From: Bacteroidia bacterium
Lineage (GTDB): Bacteria; Bacteroidota; Bacteroidia; Flavobacteriales; Flavobacteriaceae
Assembly: GCA_030425285.1 (NCBI GenBank)
Contig: JAUIAY010000001.1
Location: 186,001 to 250,000 of the forward strand
Direction of reading: 5' to 3'
Length of the DNA: 64,000 bases
The notes under the pieces were generated by a model. It ran no database searches, had not been told where the DNA came from, and worked only from the letters and a program-made list of their open reading frames with translations. The position numbers and the translations under genes were made by a program. Position 1 is the stretch's first letter. The number at the start of each line of letters is the position of its first letter. Positions 8,620-16,915 of this stretch are shown in pieces.

Positions 8620-9779
8620 TATTGGTTGAGTTTAAACAAATCTGAAGCGATGCCATCGCTTAAAAATTTTCCTTTTTTGGTTACTAAAAGTTGGTTGTTG
8701 TCAATATACAACAAATGTTGTTCGATAAATTTATTGGCTTGTTCTAATAAATACTTTTTATACGAAATTCCAAATTCTGCTTCAACTTTTGATAATGACA
8801 CACCCCAAATAGTTCGTAATCCCGTCATAACATATTCATTGTAGCGGTCTGTTTTGGTTAAAGTTTCCCATTCAATAGGAAGTTGATTGCCCTGTAAAGC
8901 TTTAATATACTTGGTGTTGTTTCTAACATTCCAACCGCGTTTTTGCCCATTAAAAGAGTGTGCCGATGGTCCAATGCCCAAATAGGTTTTCCCTTGCCAA
9001 TAGGATGTATTGTTTTTACTAAAATAATTGGGCTTTCCGAAGTTTGAAAGTTCGTAATGTGTAAAACCTTCTGTTTCCAATTTATCAATCAATAAATGAA
9101 ATTGTTCTTGAGCTGCTTCATCATTAACATCTTGTATAATTCCTTTTTTAATGAAACTTTCTAAAGCTGTTTTGGGCTCAACTGTCAATGCATAGCACGA
9201 AACATGCGGAACGCCATAAGACAATGCTATTTCAATATTTTTCAACCATTGTTCATTTGAAGCATTTGGAATTCCATAAATAAGATCGATAGAAATATTA
9301 TTGAAGTATTGGGTGGCAATAGACAAACATTGTTTTGCTTCTTCTGCATTATGAGCCCGATTCATTAGTTTTAAATCATCTTCAAAAAACGACTGAATAC
9401 CAATGCTCAAGCGGTTAATACCTATCTCTCTATAACTTTCAAAGAGACCTCTCGACTCCGCTCGAGGGGACAATTCACTTTGAATTAAATCATCAGGATT
9501 CGCTTCTAAAGTAATTTCAGGGGATTTAGAAACCTGATAATGCTTGTTTATCTCATAAATCAACAATTGTAATTCGTCAATCGTTAATAAAGATGGTGTT
9601 CCTCCACCAAAGTAAATGGTTTCTACAACTTGATTTTGTAATTCTGATTTTCTTAATAGTAATTCATTTTGCAAAGCTGAAACCATGTCAGATTTCTTCT
9701 TTAGAGAAGTTGAAAAATGAAAATCACAGTAATGACAGGCTTGCTTACAAAAGGGAATATGAATGTAGATGCCAGCCAT
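8619..9779 (-). CDS. hemW: HemW, radical-SAM haem chaperone
   Basis: This 386-residue protein starts MAGIYIHIPF and holds the radical-SAM cluster motif with cysteines 11, 15 and 18 (CKQACHYC), the GGGTPS glycine-rich SAM-binding loop at about 58-63 and the EANPDD motif. The C-terminal HemW region follows (GIGPSAHSFNGQKRGWN). HemW is a haem-binding chaperone once misnamed coproporphyrinogen oxidase. An unusual segment at residues 102-113 (SELSPRAESRGL) lies between EANPDD and INRLSIGIQSF. It is encoded by a REP-like palindrome at 9448-9472 and looks like an in-frame insertion. ruvC lies upstream with a different repeat in the gap. Confidence 0.92.
   Translation of the reverse strand: MAGIYIHIPFCKQACHYCDFHFSTSLKKKSDMVSALQNELLLRKSELQNQVVETIYFGGGTPSLLTIDELQLLIYEINKHYQVSKSPEITLEANPDDLIQSELSPRAESRGLFESYREIGINRLSIGIQSFFEDDLKLMNRAHNAEEAKQCLSIATQYFNNISIDLIYGIPNASNEQWLKNIEIALSYGVPHVSCYALTVEPKTALESFIKKGIIQDVNDEAAQEQFHLLIDKLETEGFTHYELSNFGKPNYFSKNNTSYWQGKTYLGIGPSAHSFNGQKRGWNVRNNTKYIKALQGNQLPIEWETLTKTDRYNEYVMTGLRTIWGVSLSKVEAEFGISYKKYLLEQANKFIEQHLLYIDNNQLLVTKKGKFLSDGIASDLFKLNQ
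9448..9472 (-). repeat. REP-like palindrome (family 2) inside hemW
   Basis: A 25-base imperfect palindrome with TCGA-containing arms. On the plus strand the core reads TCGACTCCGCTCGA, then three bases, then GACA. The same core with single-base changes occurs twice in leuS (60547-60571 and 61306-61330). Read along the gene it begins with TGTC. It adds codons for a peptide like SPRAESR without a stop. Confidence 0.8.
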
Positions 9780-9798
9780 TTTTTATTTTCTAAAATTA

Positions 9799-9824
9799 GA
9801 TTCCTGCCTTCGCAGGAATGACAG
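9799..9824 (-). repeat. REP-like hairpin (family 1) between ruvC and hemW
   Basis: A 26-base unit identical to the one at 59331-59356. On the minus strand it is CTGTC followed by arms ATTCCTGC and GCAGGAAT around the loop GAAG, a perfect 8-bp stem. It begins five bases beyond the ruvC stop and ends about 20 bases before the hemW start. It may act as an mRNA 3'-end hairpin and looks like a dispersed REP-like element. Confidence 0.88.
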
Positions 9825-9828
9825 ATAA

Positions 9829-10383
9829 TTACTTTTTAACCCGATCTTCATTCTGCTTAACAAAACTCGCCCAACCTGAATAACTTTTACCAACACTAAC
9901 ACGTCCTTGATTGTAGAAGTGGCATACTGCTGCTGCCAGACCATCGGTAGCGTCTAAATTTTTTGGCAACTCTTTTAAATTCAATAAGCTTTGTAGCATT
10001 TTTGCTACTTGCTCCTTACTCGCATTACCATTTCCTGTAATGGCCATTTTAATTTTTTTTGGCGAGTATTCTGTTATTGGCACTTCACGTGACAAACCTG
10101 CTGCCATGGCAACACCTTGAGCACGACCCAACTTGAGCATACTTTGTACATTTTTACCAAAAAAAGGCGCTTCAATAGCAATCTCGTCTGGATGATGGGT
10201 TTCAATAAGTTCAATGGTGCGTTCAAAAATAAGTTTCAGTTTTAAATAATGATCATCATATTTTTTAAGATCCAATTCATTAAGCTGAATAAACGACATG
10301 GTCTTGCCTACAACTTTTATGAGACCAAAACCCATAATAGTTGTACCAGGATCAATTCCTAAAATAATTTTTTCCTTACCCAT
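9829..10383 (-). CDS. ruvC: RuvC, Holliday junction resolvase
   Basis: The 184-residue protein has the RNase H-like nuclease fold of RuvC. The four acidic catalytic positions can be located: Asp11 in GIDPGT, Glu71 in IAIEAPFFGKN, and Asp144/Asp147 in NLDATDGLAAAVCH. It cleaves Holliday junctions made by RuvAB during recombinational repair. Length is standard. Its start overlaps by one base with the end of the upstream outer-membrane protein gene, so the two are probably co-transcribed. A REP-like hairpin directly follows its stop. Confidence 0.95.
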   Translation of the reverse strand: MGKEKIILGIDPGTTIMGFGLIKVVGKTMSFIQLNELDLKKYDDHYLKLKLIFERTIELIETHHPDEIAIEAPFFGKNVQSMLKLGRAQGVAMAAGLSREVPITEYSPKKIKMAITGNGNASKEQVAKMLQSLLNLKELPKNLDATDGLAAAVCHFYNQGRVSVGKSYSGWASFVKQNEDRVKK

Positions 10384-11021
10384 TATTCACAAAAATAACA
10401 ACCACTCAAGGATATGGAAACGCCAACAGTAACCGTTAACAAATTACCATTAAATGATCCATAACCATCTGTAATAGGGTCAAAATCTCCTCCAAACCCA
10501 AAGATATAAGAGGTATCTAAATACACAGATAACGTCCTAGAAATAGAGTAATGAAACTCAATTCCAGCCATGGCATTGAAAAATGTATTCTTGTTATCAG
10601 CATAATCGCTCAATGGCTTTATAAAAGACATGCCTGGACCAGCATGTCCCACAATCCCTATTTGAGGTGGCAAAAATGTCAAAAGTGTCGTAGCATCGTA
10701 CACAAACTGCGCATTGATTCTAGAATAATTGATCTTAAAATATGGTGAATCGCCATTATTTGATATTCGGTTATAACCATAATCCAATTTCACACCATAT
10801 TGTGGTTTAAACATGCGCTGTACACCAAGATTAATTGTTGGGAAATTAACAGGTTTAGACTCAAAACCAGGAACAAATCCGCTTGAGCTAGGGCTATTAA
10901 TACCAATAGCAAACTGTCCTTTCCATCTACTGGCTTCACTTTGCGCAAAACCTTCCGTAGCAAAAAATAAAAAACCGAGTATTAAGCAGTAAAATCTATA
11001 ATTGGCAAAAAAAGACTTCAT
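10383..11021 (-). CDS. Outer-membrane beta-barrel protein with signal peptide
   Basis: This 212-residue protein opens with a signal peptide (MKSFFANYRFYCLILGFLFF, cleavage probably after EGFAQS). The rest alternates hydrophobic and polar residues with aromatic strand ends, as in small outer-membrane beta-barrels (VKLDYGYNRISN, INAQFVYDATTL, LSVYLDTSYIFGFG, LTVTVGVSISL). It resembles the generic outer-membrane-beta-barrel families of Bacteroidota, and the function is unknown. It begins the leftward run that includes ruvC and hemW, and it faces the flippase-like gene across about 50 bases. Confidence 0.75.
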   Translation of the reverse strand: MKSFFANYRFYCLILGFLFFATEGFAQSEASRWKGQFAIGINSPSSSGFVPGFESKPVNFPTINLGVQRMFKPQYGVKLDYGYNRISNNGDSPYFKINYSRINAQFVYDATTLLTFLPPQIGIVGHAGPGMSFIKPLSDYADNKNTFFNAMAGIEFHYSISRTLSVYLDTSYIFGFGGDFDPITDGYGSFNGNLLTVTVGVSISLSGCYFCE

Positions 11022-11070
11022 ATAAGTTTAATGTTTTATTTTGTAAAAATTTAACTGCGACCTCAAGTAT

Positions 11071-12039
11071 ATGTTTGGAGCCGTTCCTTACAAAACTAAA
11101 CAATTCTTTTTTGTACTTATTAAATTAAGCATAGTTGTTGGTGCTTTTTATTTTATCTACCACAAGCTCACAACAAACAAGGAATTAGATTTTGATATTT
11201 TTGTTCAGTTTTTATCAAAAAACAATCCTTTTTCACTGAAAAATGGCTTTTTTCTGATTGTTTTAAGCGTTTTTAATTGGTTTTTTGAAATTTTAAAATG
11301 GCAACATTTAGTGTCCTTTTTTAAAAAAATAACCTTTTTTAATTCCATGGAGCAATGTTTAGGGTCATTGACTGCCTCATTATTTACGCCTAATCGTGTT
11401 GGCGAATATGGAGCCAAAGCCATGTATTTTTCAAGAAACGAAACCAAAAAAGTTTTAGCATTGAATCTGTTGGGCAATGCCTTACAAATGACTACAACAG
11501 TTATTTTTGGTATTATAGGTTTATGCCTATTCATTTTAAAATATCCTGTAGACATTGAACACTATAAATTATTTAAACTAACTGTCCTAATCATTATTAT
11601 TGCCTTGTTTCCCATAGTGGGATTATACAAAACCAATTTTTCCATTAGAGGGATTTCTTTTTCAACGGCAAAAACTTTTTATGCTTCTGTTCCATGGCTT
11701 GTTTACTTAAAAGGGTTTTTATTTTCAGTAATTCGATATGTATTGTTTTCATTTCAATTTTATCTTTTACTCAAAATATTTGGTTCAAGCTTGGGGTATT
11801 TTGACTCTATGATAATCATTTCAACCATGTACCTATTGGCTTCCATTATTCCAACAATAGCGCTTTTTGATGTCGTTCTTAAAGGAAGTGTGGCTGTGTA
11901 TCTCTTTTCATTCACCCAAATGAGCAGTTTAAGTGTTTTGAGTGTAGTCATGCTCATGTGGCTATTGAATGTCGTTTTACCTAGTTTGTTGGGTGTCATG
12001 TATGTTTTAAGATTTAAACTTCCAAAATCTGAAGCATGA
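11071..12039 (+). CDS. Lysylphosphatidylglycerol-synthase-like / UPF0104 membrane protein
   Basis: The 322-residue integral membrane protein has about eight hydrophobic helices and the conserved FTPNRVGEYGAKAMYF segment at about residues 107-122, typical of the COG0392 (UPF0104, LPG-synthase transmembrane) family. Members are thought to be flippase-like or to act in polyprenol- or lipid-linked sugar metabolism; the exact role is unknown. It overlaps the start of the following glycosyltransferase by four bases (ATGA), so the pair is an operon and may act in the same envelope glycan or glycolipid pathway. Confidence 0.8.
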   Translation: MFGAVPYKTKQFFFVLIKLSIVVGAFYFIYHKLTTNKELDFDIFVQFLSKNNPFSLKNGFFLIVLSVFNWFFEILKWQHLVSFFKKITFFNSMEQCLGSLTASLFTPNRVGEYGAKAMYFSRNETKKVLALNLLGNALQMTTTVIFGIIGLCLFILKYPVDIEHYKLFKLTVLIIIIALFPIVGLYKTNFSIRGISFSTAKTFYASVPWLVYLKGFLFSVIRYVLFSFQFYLLLKIFGSSLGYFDSMIIISTMYLLASIIPTIALFDVVLKGSVAVYLFSFTQMSSLSVLSVVMLMWLLNVVLPSLLGVMYVLRFKLPKSEA

Positions 12040-13160
12040 TTGCAATAACAATAATCATTTTGTTTAGTTATGTCATGCTTATTGGAAGCTTTATTTATGG
12101 TTTTGATAAAGTGACCTATTTTGAGTCTAAATCCAACATACCAAAAACTAAATTTTCAGTAGTCATCCCTTTTAGAAATGAGGCTAAAAACCTAAAAGAC
12201 CTTATAGAATCCATCAAGCAGTTAAACTATCCAGAAACACATTTTGAAATTATTTTTGTAGATGATAGCTCAACCGATGATTCAGTATCAATAATTAAAG
12301 AACTTCTGGCATTTAGCAACTTAAATTGGACTCTATTAAAAAATGCTGAACACACAAAATCTCCAAAAAAGGATGCTATTAAAAAAGCTATTGATCATTC
12401 GGTGTTTGAATGGATTTTAACTACAGATGCCGATTGTATACTACCAATAAAATGGCTTTCAACTTTTGATGGATTTATTCAGCAACACGAAAGCTCTATG
12501 ATTGCAGGCCCAGTTGCATATTATGATTTGAAATCCTTCTTGGATTATTTTCAAAATTTAGATTTTTTGAGTCTGATGGGCTCAACCATTGGTAGTTTTG
12601 GTATAAACAGACCTTTCATGGCTAATGGTGCTAATTTGGCCTACAGAAAATCTTTTTTTCAGGAGCTTAATGGATTTAACAATGATTCAAACATTGCCAG
12701 TGGAGACGACGTCTTTCTTTTACAAAAAGCCGTAAAAAAAGGCTGTCATCATGTGACCTATTTAAAATCAAAGAATGCTATAGTAACCACAAAACCTGAA
12801 CCGACTTGGAGTAGTCTAATTTCCCAACGCATGCGCTGGGCTTCAAAATCAACTAGCTACAAAAATTCCTTTTCAATAATTACAGGGTTTATAGTTTTGC
12901 TGGCCAACTACCTGATTATTGTACTCGGTTTACTAACCCTTACCAGCATTATAAATTTTAGCGTTTTTTGTTTTGCAGTTCTCATAAAAATCTTGGTTGA
13001 TTTCACCCTCATTTATAAATCAAGCTCCTTTTTTAGTCACAAAATAGGGCTTCTACAATTCGTTTTTTCCTGCTTGTTATATCCGTTTTTTATTTCTTAT
13101 GTGGCCTTTTTAGCTACGTTTAAAGGCTATAAATGGAAAAACAGAACCTTTCACAAATAG
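12036..13160 (+). CDS. Family 2 glycosyltransferase, membrane-bound
   Basis: This 374-residue protein has an N-terminal membrane helix (about 3-22), a GT-A family 2 domain and several C-terminal helices (about 290-360). Visible motifs are FSVVIPFRNEAKNL, VDDSSTDDS at about residues 76-84, the metal-binding TDADC at about 129-133 and the QRMRW (Q/RxxRW-type) motif at about 264-268. This architecture adds sugars to lipid or polysaccharide acceptors at the inner membrane. Its start overlaps the upstream flippase-like gene by four bases. The sugar donor cannot be predicted. Confidence 0.87.
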   Translation: MIAITIIILFSYVMLIGSFIYGFDKVTYFESKSNIPKTKFSVVIPFRNEAKNLKDLIESIKQLNYPETHFEIIFVDDSSTDDSVSIIKELLAFSNLNWTLLKNAEHTKSPKKDAIKKAIDHSVFEWILTTDADCILPIKWLSTFDGFIQQHESSMIAGPVAYYDLKSFLDYFQNLDFLSLMGSTIGSFGINRPFMANGANLAYRKSFFQELNGFNNDSNIASGDDVFLLQKAVKKGCHHVTYLKSKNAIVTTKPEPTWSSLISQRMRWASKSTSYKNSFSIITGFIVLLANYLIIVLGLLTLTSIINFSVFCFAVLIKILVDFTLIYKSSSFFSHKIGLLQFVFSCLLYPFFISYVAFLATFKGYKWKNRTFHK

Positions 13161-13223
13161 CCTAACCATATATAAGATGTCGTTTAATTTTTATAGTTTT
13201 ACAAGTATCCAAAAAATGAAAAA

Positions 13224-14111
13224 ATGAAAAAGCTACTTTTATTAATCGGTTTTATTGTTTTGAGCCTTTCTGCTTCTGCCCAAAACACCTATACCGTTAA
13301 CAATGAAACGTTGGAATTAAAAACGGAAGTTGAAGGAAACCTTGATTTATTATGGAACATTTTTGATGGTAAGTACCGCTATTTTGTAAGGACTAAAGAC
13401 GGTAGTATCCAAGAGCTTGTTAACACCAAAAGTGACGAAACCAAAAAGTATCAGGAAGAATACAAAGCTGTTCTAAACAATTTAACCCAAGATTATGATT
13501 TAACTGCTGACAAGGTAAACTTGACCTTATTCAGTTTAAAGGAGTATTTCAATACATATAACGCAACTTCGGACTTAAGCTATAATTATGAAGAACGTGC
13601 AAAAATACAAACTAGACTAGGCATTTTTGGGGGTTTGACCAATCAGCCTTTTGTTGAAAACCCTAACAACCAATCTGTTCCTTTTTTTGGATTGGAATTT
13701 GAAGTTTTTGAAGCAAGCAAATTACCAAGACACGCCCTATTTTTTCATTTAAGGCATTCGCTAAAACATGATGATTTTGATTTTTCCTCTACTCAGCTAG
13801 CAATTGGTTATCGATTTAGATTTATAAACAAACAAGCCTTTAATTTTTACGGTAATTTAAAGATTGTAACTTATGGTCATTCTGATGGCAAGATCTATTA
13901 TACCGATGAAGACAATCCTGGTTCTTTAATTGTGGAAGATGTTTCAACCACAGGTATACAGGTACCTTTTATTTTAGGTGTTGGAGCAGATATTAAGGTT
14001 ACCAAAAACAGTTTTATTACCTTAGCTTATCATGATATTTATGCTGTTTTTATTGATAACAACGATAATTTCCCAATAGATTTTGCTATAGGCTACAAGA
14101 TTAATTTATAG
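13224..14111 (+). CDS. Secreted or outer-membrane protein of unknown function
   Basis: The 295-residue product starts with a clear signal peptide (MKKLLLLIGFIVLSLSASAQ). The N-terminal part (about 21-130) is helical and charged, and the C-terminal part (about 130-295) alternates like a beta-barrel (ALFFHLRHSL, LAIGYRFRFI, IPFILGVGADIKV, FAIGYKINL). A small outer-membrane barrel with a periplasmic N-terminal domain is a reasonable guess. I do not recognise the family. An overlapping three-codon ATG frame (ATG at 13216, stop at 13225-13227) lies just upstream. The stop codon shares a base with the next gene's GTG start. Confidence 0.7.
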   Translation: MKKLLLLIGFIVLSLSASAQNTYTVNNETLELKTEVEGNLDLLWNIFDGKYRYFVRTKDGSIQELVNTKSDETKKYQEEYKAVLNNLTQDYDLTADKVNLTLFSLKEYFNTYNATSDLSYNYEERAKIQTRLGIFGGLTNQPFVENPNNQSVPFFGLEFEVFEASKLPRHALFFHLRHSLKHDDFDFSSTQLAIGYRFRFINKQAFNFYGNLKIVTYGHSDGKIYYTDEDNPGSLIVEDVSTTGIQVPFILGVGADIKVTKNSFITLAYHDIYAVFIDNNDNFPIDFAIGYKINL

Positions 14112-14842
14112 TGCGTTTAGACAAGACTTCAAACCCTGCTTTTTCAGATTACTTTTGGGAAGATAACAATAACGTTTCCCAAACCATGAGCGTTAGGGGT
14201 ATTCTTGTGAAATCATTGATTTCAATACTTATGATTGCCTTTGTAACAGGGTGTATCTGGAAATTGCACAGTGATGGTTATCCTGTTAAATGGTTTACCA
14301 CAGGAGGTATGTTAGCATCAATAGTTATTAGTATTATTATTTCAGTGCGTCAACACTGGGCTAAATTTTTGGTGCCACTATATGCCATTGCCAAAGGTTG
14401 TTTTCTTGGTGGTTTTAGCAGCTTTATTCAAGTTAAGTTTCCTAACATGCCTTATCAAGCTATTGGTGTTACCATTGTGACGTTTTCTGTAATGCTTGTA
14501 TTGTATCAAACACGCTTGATTGTAGTCACCAAAAAACTTCGGAGTATTATTATAACAGCTTGCGCCAGTATTTTTGTAACCTATATCATCTCATGGATTT
14601 TAGGCTTTTTTGGCATTAAGGTTTTTATATGGGGAACATCATGGTGGGCCATAGCCTTTAACGTGGTGGCAGCTATTTTTGCTTCCTTGTCTTTGCTTCT
14701 GGATTTTGACTATATAGAACGGCACAAAAACAAAGCCCCAAAAGAAAAGGAATGGCTGGCCACTTGGGGACTATTGGTTACTTTGGTTTGGCTGTATGCT
14801 GAAATCTTACGCCTTATGCGCAAATTGGCCATTCGTTTTTAG
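14111..14842 (+). CDS. Bax inhibitor-1/YccA-family membrane protein (COG4760 type)
   Basis: The 243-residue protein begins at a GTG that overlaps the previous stop (TAGTG), implying coupled translation. It has a short cytoplasmic N-terminus containing the NPAFSDYFW-like segment of this subfamily and about seven membrane helices (SLISILMIAFVTGCIW and onward), with a conserved SLLLDFDYIE segment near residues 197-206. The BI-1 superfamily forms calcium-leak or pH-sensing channels in eukaryotes and in a bacterial homologue; this bacterial subgroup has no defined role. A second, more canonical BI-1 protein is encoded at 55953-56657. The 3' end overlaps the convergent lipoprotein gene by four bases. 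Confidence 0.85.
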   Translation: MRLDKTSNPAFSDYFWEDNNNVSQTMSVRGILVKSLISILMIAFVTGCIWKLHSDGYPVKWFTTGGMLASIVISIIISVRQHWAKFLVPLYAIAKGCFLGGFSSFIQVKFPNMPYQAIGVTIVTFSVMLVLYQTRLIVVTKKLRSIIITACASIFVTYIISWILGFFGIKVFIWGTSWWAIAFNVVAAIFASLSLLLDFDYIERHKNKAPKEKEWLATWGLLVTLVWLYAEILRLMRKLAIRF

Positions 14843-15315
14843 TTAGCTTGAATAACAACCGGAAGCGTAAATGCTGTTTTTACCTGTTGACCACGTTTTA
14901 AAGCTGGATAAATTTGAGGTAGCGAATCTAAACTAGCATGTATCAATTTCTTGATATTAGGTATTTCATTTAAAGTCAAGGAATCTACTTGAAAATCCTG
15001 AATAGAAAGCTTTCCTTCTTCAGAAATTTGGAATTTGATTACAAGCGTATCGTTCAGGTTTTGAGAAACAACAATTGTATCTACTTGGATATTTTTTGTG
15101 ATTGCTTGGGTTAGTGTATTTTGAAAGCATCTTTTTTTGCTTTCCTTGGACGTTTCTTTTTCGCAAATAGCAAAGGTTGGGTATTCATCAACCTCGCTCC
15201 AATTAAATGTTTTAAGTTCCTCATTTAAAATAGCTTCGGAAGATGTTTTTTTGACATCAAAGTAATTGCACGATGTTAAAACAATAAAAGCAACAATTAG
15301 ACAGCCTTGTTTCAT
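14839..15315 (-). CDS. Lipoprotein with TonB-C-like domain, unknown function
   Basis: This 158-residue protein has a lipoprotein signal peptide with lipobox LTSC (cysteine 16). The C-terminal part, including LVIKFQISEEGKLSIQDFQVDS and IYPALKRGQQVKTAFTLPVVI, resembles the TonB C-terminal or energy-transducer-like fold used by many Bacteroidota envelope proteins. It is likely anchored in the inner leaflet of the outer membrane or in the periplasm. No partner is visible nearby, and its 3' end overlaps the BI-1-like gene by four bases in convergent orientation. The domain resemblance is my reading of the sequence pattern only. Confidence 0.65.
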   Translation of the reverse strand: MKQGCLIVAFIVLTSCNYFDVKKTSSEAILNEELKTFNWSEVDEYPTFAICEKETSKESKKRCFQNTLTQAITKNIQVDTIVVSQNLNDTLVIKFQISEEGKLSIQDFQVDSLTLNEIPNIKKLIHASLDSLPQIYPALKRGQQVKTAFTLPVVIQAN

Positions 15316-15457
15316 AGTTAGTTATGAAACCGAAAAGTACAATTTTTTAGTAACTTATTAAGTTTTTAGTAAACTTTAAAAGTTGAAAAGCCACTAGCTA
15401 GTATTAATCAATTATTGTAACATTCTTTGGTTATCTTCGTCTTACAAACAAAAACGT

Positions 15458-15967
15458 ATGGATATTTTACTAACCTGTATTGGGTTTATATTTATGTTAG
15501 CGGGTATTTTGGGAAGTTTTTTACCCGTTTTACCTGGTCCGCCATTAAGTTGGATTGGTCTTCTGCTACTTTACCTAACAAATGCTGTTGAAGATAATTG
15601 GGTGTTTTTGGGAATTACATTAGTGATTGCCCTATTGGTTTTTGCTTTGGATTATATTATTCCAGCTATGGGAACTAAAAAATTTGGAGGTAGTAAATAC
15701 GGCATGATTGGAACCACTGTTGGTTTATTGATTGCTATTGTGTTTCCGGTTCTTGGCCCTATAGGCATTATAGTCTGGCCTTTTGTGGGTGCTTTGGTTG
15801 GTGAACTGATTAATAAGTCCGATTCCAAAACAGCCATGAGAGCTGCTTTTGGCTCTTTGCTCGGGTTTCTTACTGGAACTTTTATAAAATTTTTGGTTGC
15901 TATTATTTATTTAGGCTTCTTTATTTCGACTGTTTGGGACTATAAGAGTAGTATTTTTTCCTTTTAA
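15458..15967 (+). CDS. DUF456 family membrane protein
   Basis: The 169-residue protein is almost entirely hydrophobic, with four or five membrane helices. It carries the family's glycine-rich features: GILGSFLPVLPGPPLSWIGLLLL near the N-terminus, MGTKKFGGSKYGMIGTTVGLLIG-like in the middle and GPFVGALVGELI-like before the last helices. DUF456 proteins are small inner-membrane proteins of unknown function. The gene stands alone, with a candidate hairpin terminator just behind it. Confidence 0.85.
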   Translation: MDILLTCIGFIFMLAGILGSFLPVLPGPPLSWIGLLLLYLTNAVEDNWVFLGITLVIALLVFALDYIIPAMGTKKFGGSKYGMIGTTVGLLIAIVFPVLGPIGIIVWPFVGALVGELINKSDSKTAMRAAFGSLLGFLTGTFIKFLVAIIYLGFFISTVWDYKSSIFSF

Positions 15968-15973
15968 AAGAAG

Positions 15974-16014
15974 AAACCTCATGATTTTCGGTTAGTATGA
16001 AAACCACGAGGTTT
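15974..16014 (+). terminator. Candidate hairpin terminator after the DUF456 gene
   Basis: AAACCTC at 15974-15980 pairs with GAGGTTT at 16008-16014 around a 27-base loop. It sits seven bases beyond the DUF456 stop, and only a weak T-rich tract follows. The 200 bases from here to the response-regulator stop at 16222 hold no gene I can support. Confidence 0.4.
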
Positions 16015-16221
16015 GTGTAAATGCTATTATCAACAAATTTTTTTGAGGGATTCATCAAATCTGTCGTTGATATTTCAAATGTATGTATAAAAAACTGTTT
16101 TCTGTTGCGGAAAAACCGTAGACTTGTTATGGAAAAACCGTAAAACACAGTGCCTTAAAGGCTTTAAAGCTGATTGCAAAAAAGAAAAAAAGGGTAATTT
16201 TAACAGTTTTTGAAAGAATTT

Positions 16222-16896
16222 TTAGATAAAACCCTTACGTCTGGCTTCATCCAATAGGGTTTCATCATTTCCGTCTTGTACATCAAAAAGCAATTTTAGT
16301 TGTTTTTTGCGTTTTTCAATAGCGCTCATAGACATATCTATATGATCCTTAAGACTTTTTGTTCGAACACCCTGGGATAACAGATACAAAATCTTTCTGT
16401 CTACATCATCTAAATCGATGTCGTTAGTAATAGACTTTCTCACAATACTATTTACAGTTCCACTATAAAATGGTGGGTTGTTCAGTACTGCCTGAAAAGC
16501 ACTTGCCAATTCACTTGAGGTCAAGTCACTCTTTATTAAAAACCCTTCTGGATCAATATTCTTTATAAGGTTATGAACCCGATAGTTTTCATTGAACATG
16601 GTAAGCATGACAATTTTAGCCTCAGGCATTATTTTTCTGGCATACTTCGCCAAATCTTCACCTGAATTAAACTTACCATCCACAGAAGGGGGTAGGCTTA
16701 TATCCATAAACAGAACATCATAAGGTTTTTCTGCTTCAACAGCACGTTGCATAAACTTTACCGATTCGTCACAATTATTGGCAATATCAATCAATAATTT
16801 TTGATTCTCCTTTTTGGTTGCCAATAATGTGTTTTGATAACCCTCAATAATAATTGGGTGGTCATCGGTCATAAGAATGCGAATCGTTTCTTCCAT
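16222..16896 (-). CDS. LuxR-type response regulator
   Basis: This 224-residue protein has an N-terminal receiver domain (about 5-140) with the acidic pair at Asp11/Asp12 and the phosphoacceptor Asp65 in VLFMDISLPP. A C-terminal helix-turn-helix of the LuxR/FixJ type follows (about 160-215, including SQGVRTKSLKDHIDMSMSAIEKRKKQL). An insertion after the phosphorylation site (SVDGKFNSGED) makes the receiver slightly longer than usual. It lies 19 bases downstream of the TPR histidine kinase and is surely its partner. Confidence 0.92.
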   Translation of the reverse strand: MEETIRILMTDDHPIIIEGYQNTLLATKKENQKLLIDIANNCDESVKFMQRAVEAEKPYDVLFMDISLPPSVDGKFNSGEDLAKYARKIMPEAKIVMLTMFNENYRVHNLIKNIDPEGFLIKSDLTSSELASAFQAVLNNPPFYSGTVNSIVRKSITNDIDLDDVDRKILYLLSQGVRTKSLKDHIDMSMSAIEKRKKQLKLLFDVQDGNDETLLDEARRKGFI

Positions 16897-16915
16897 GAGG
16901 TTTTTAATTTTTAGG

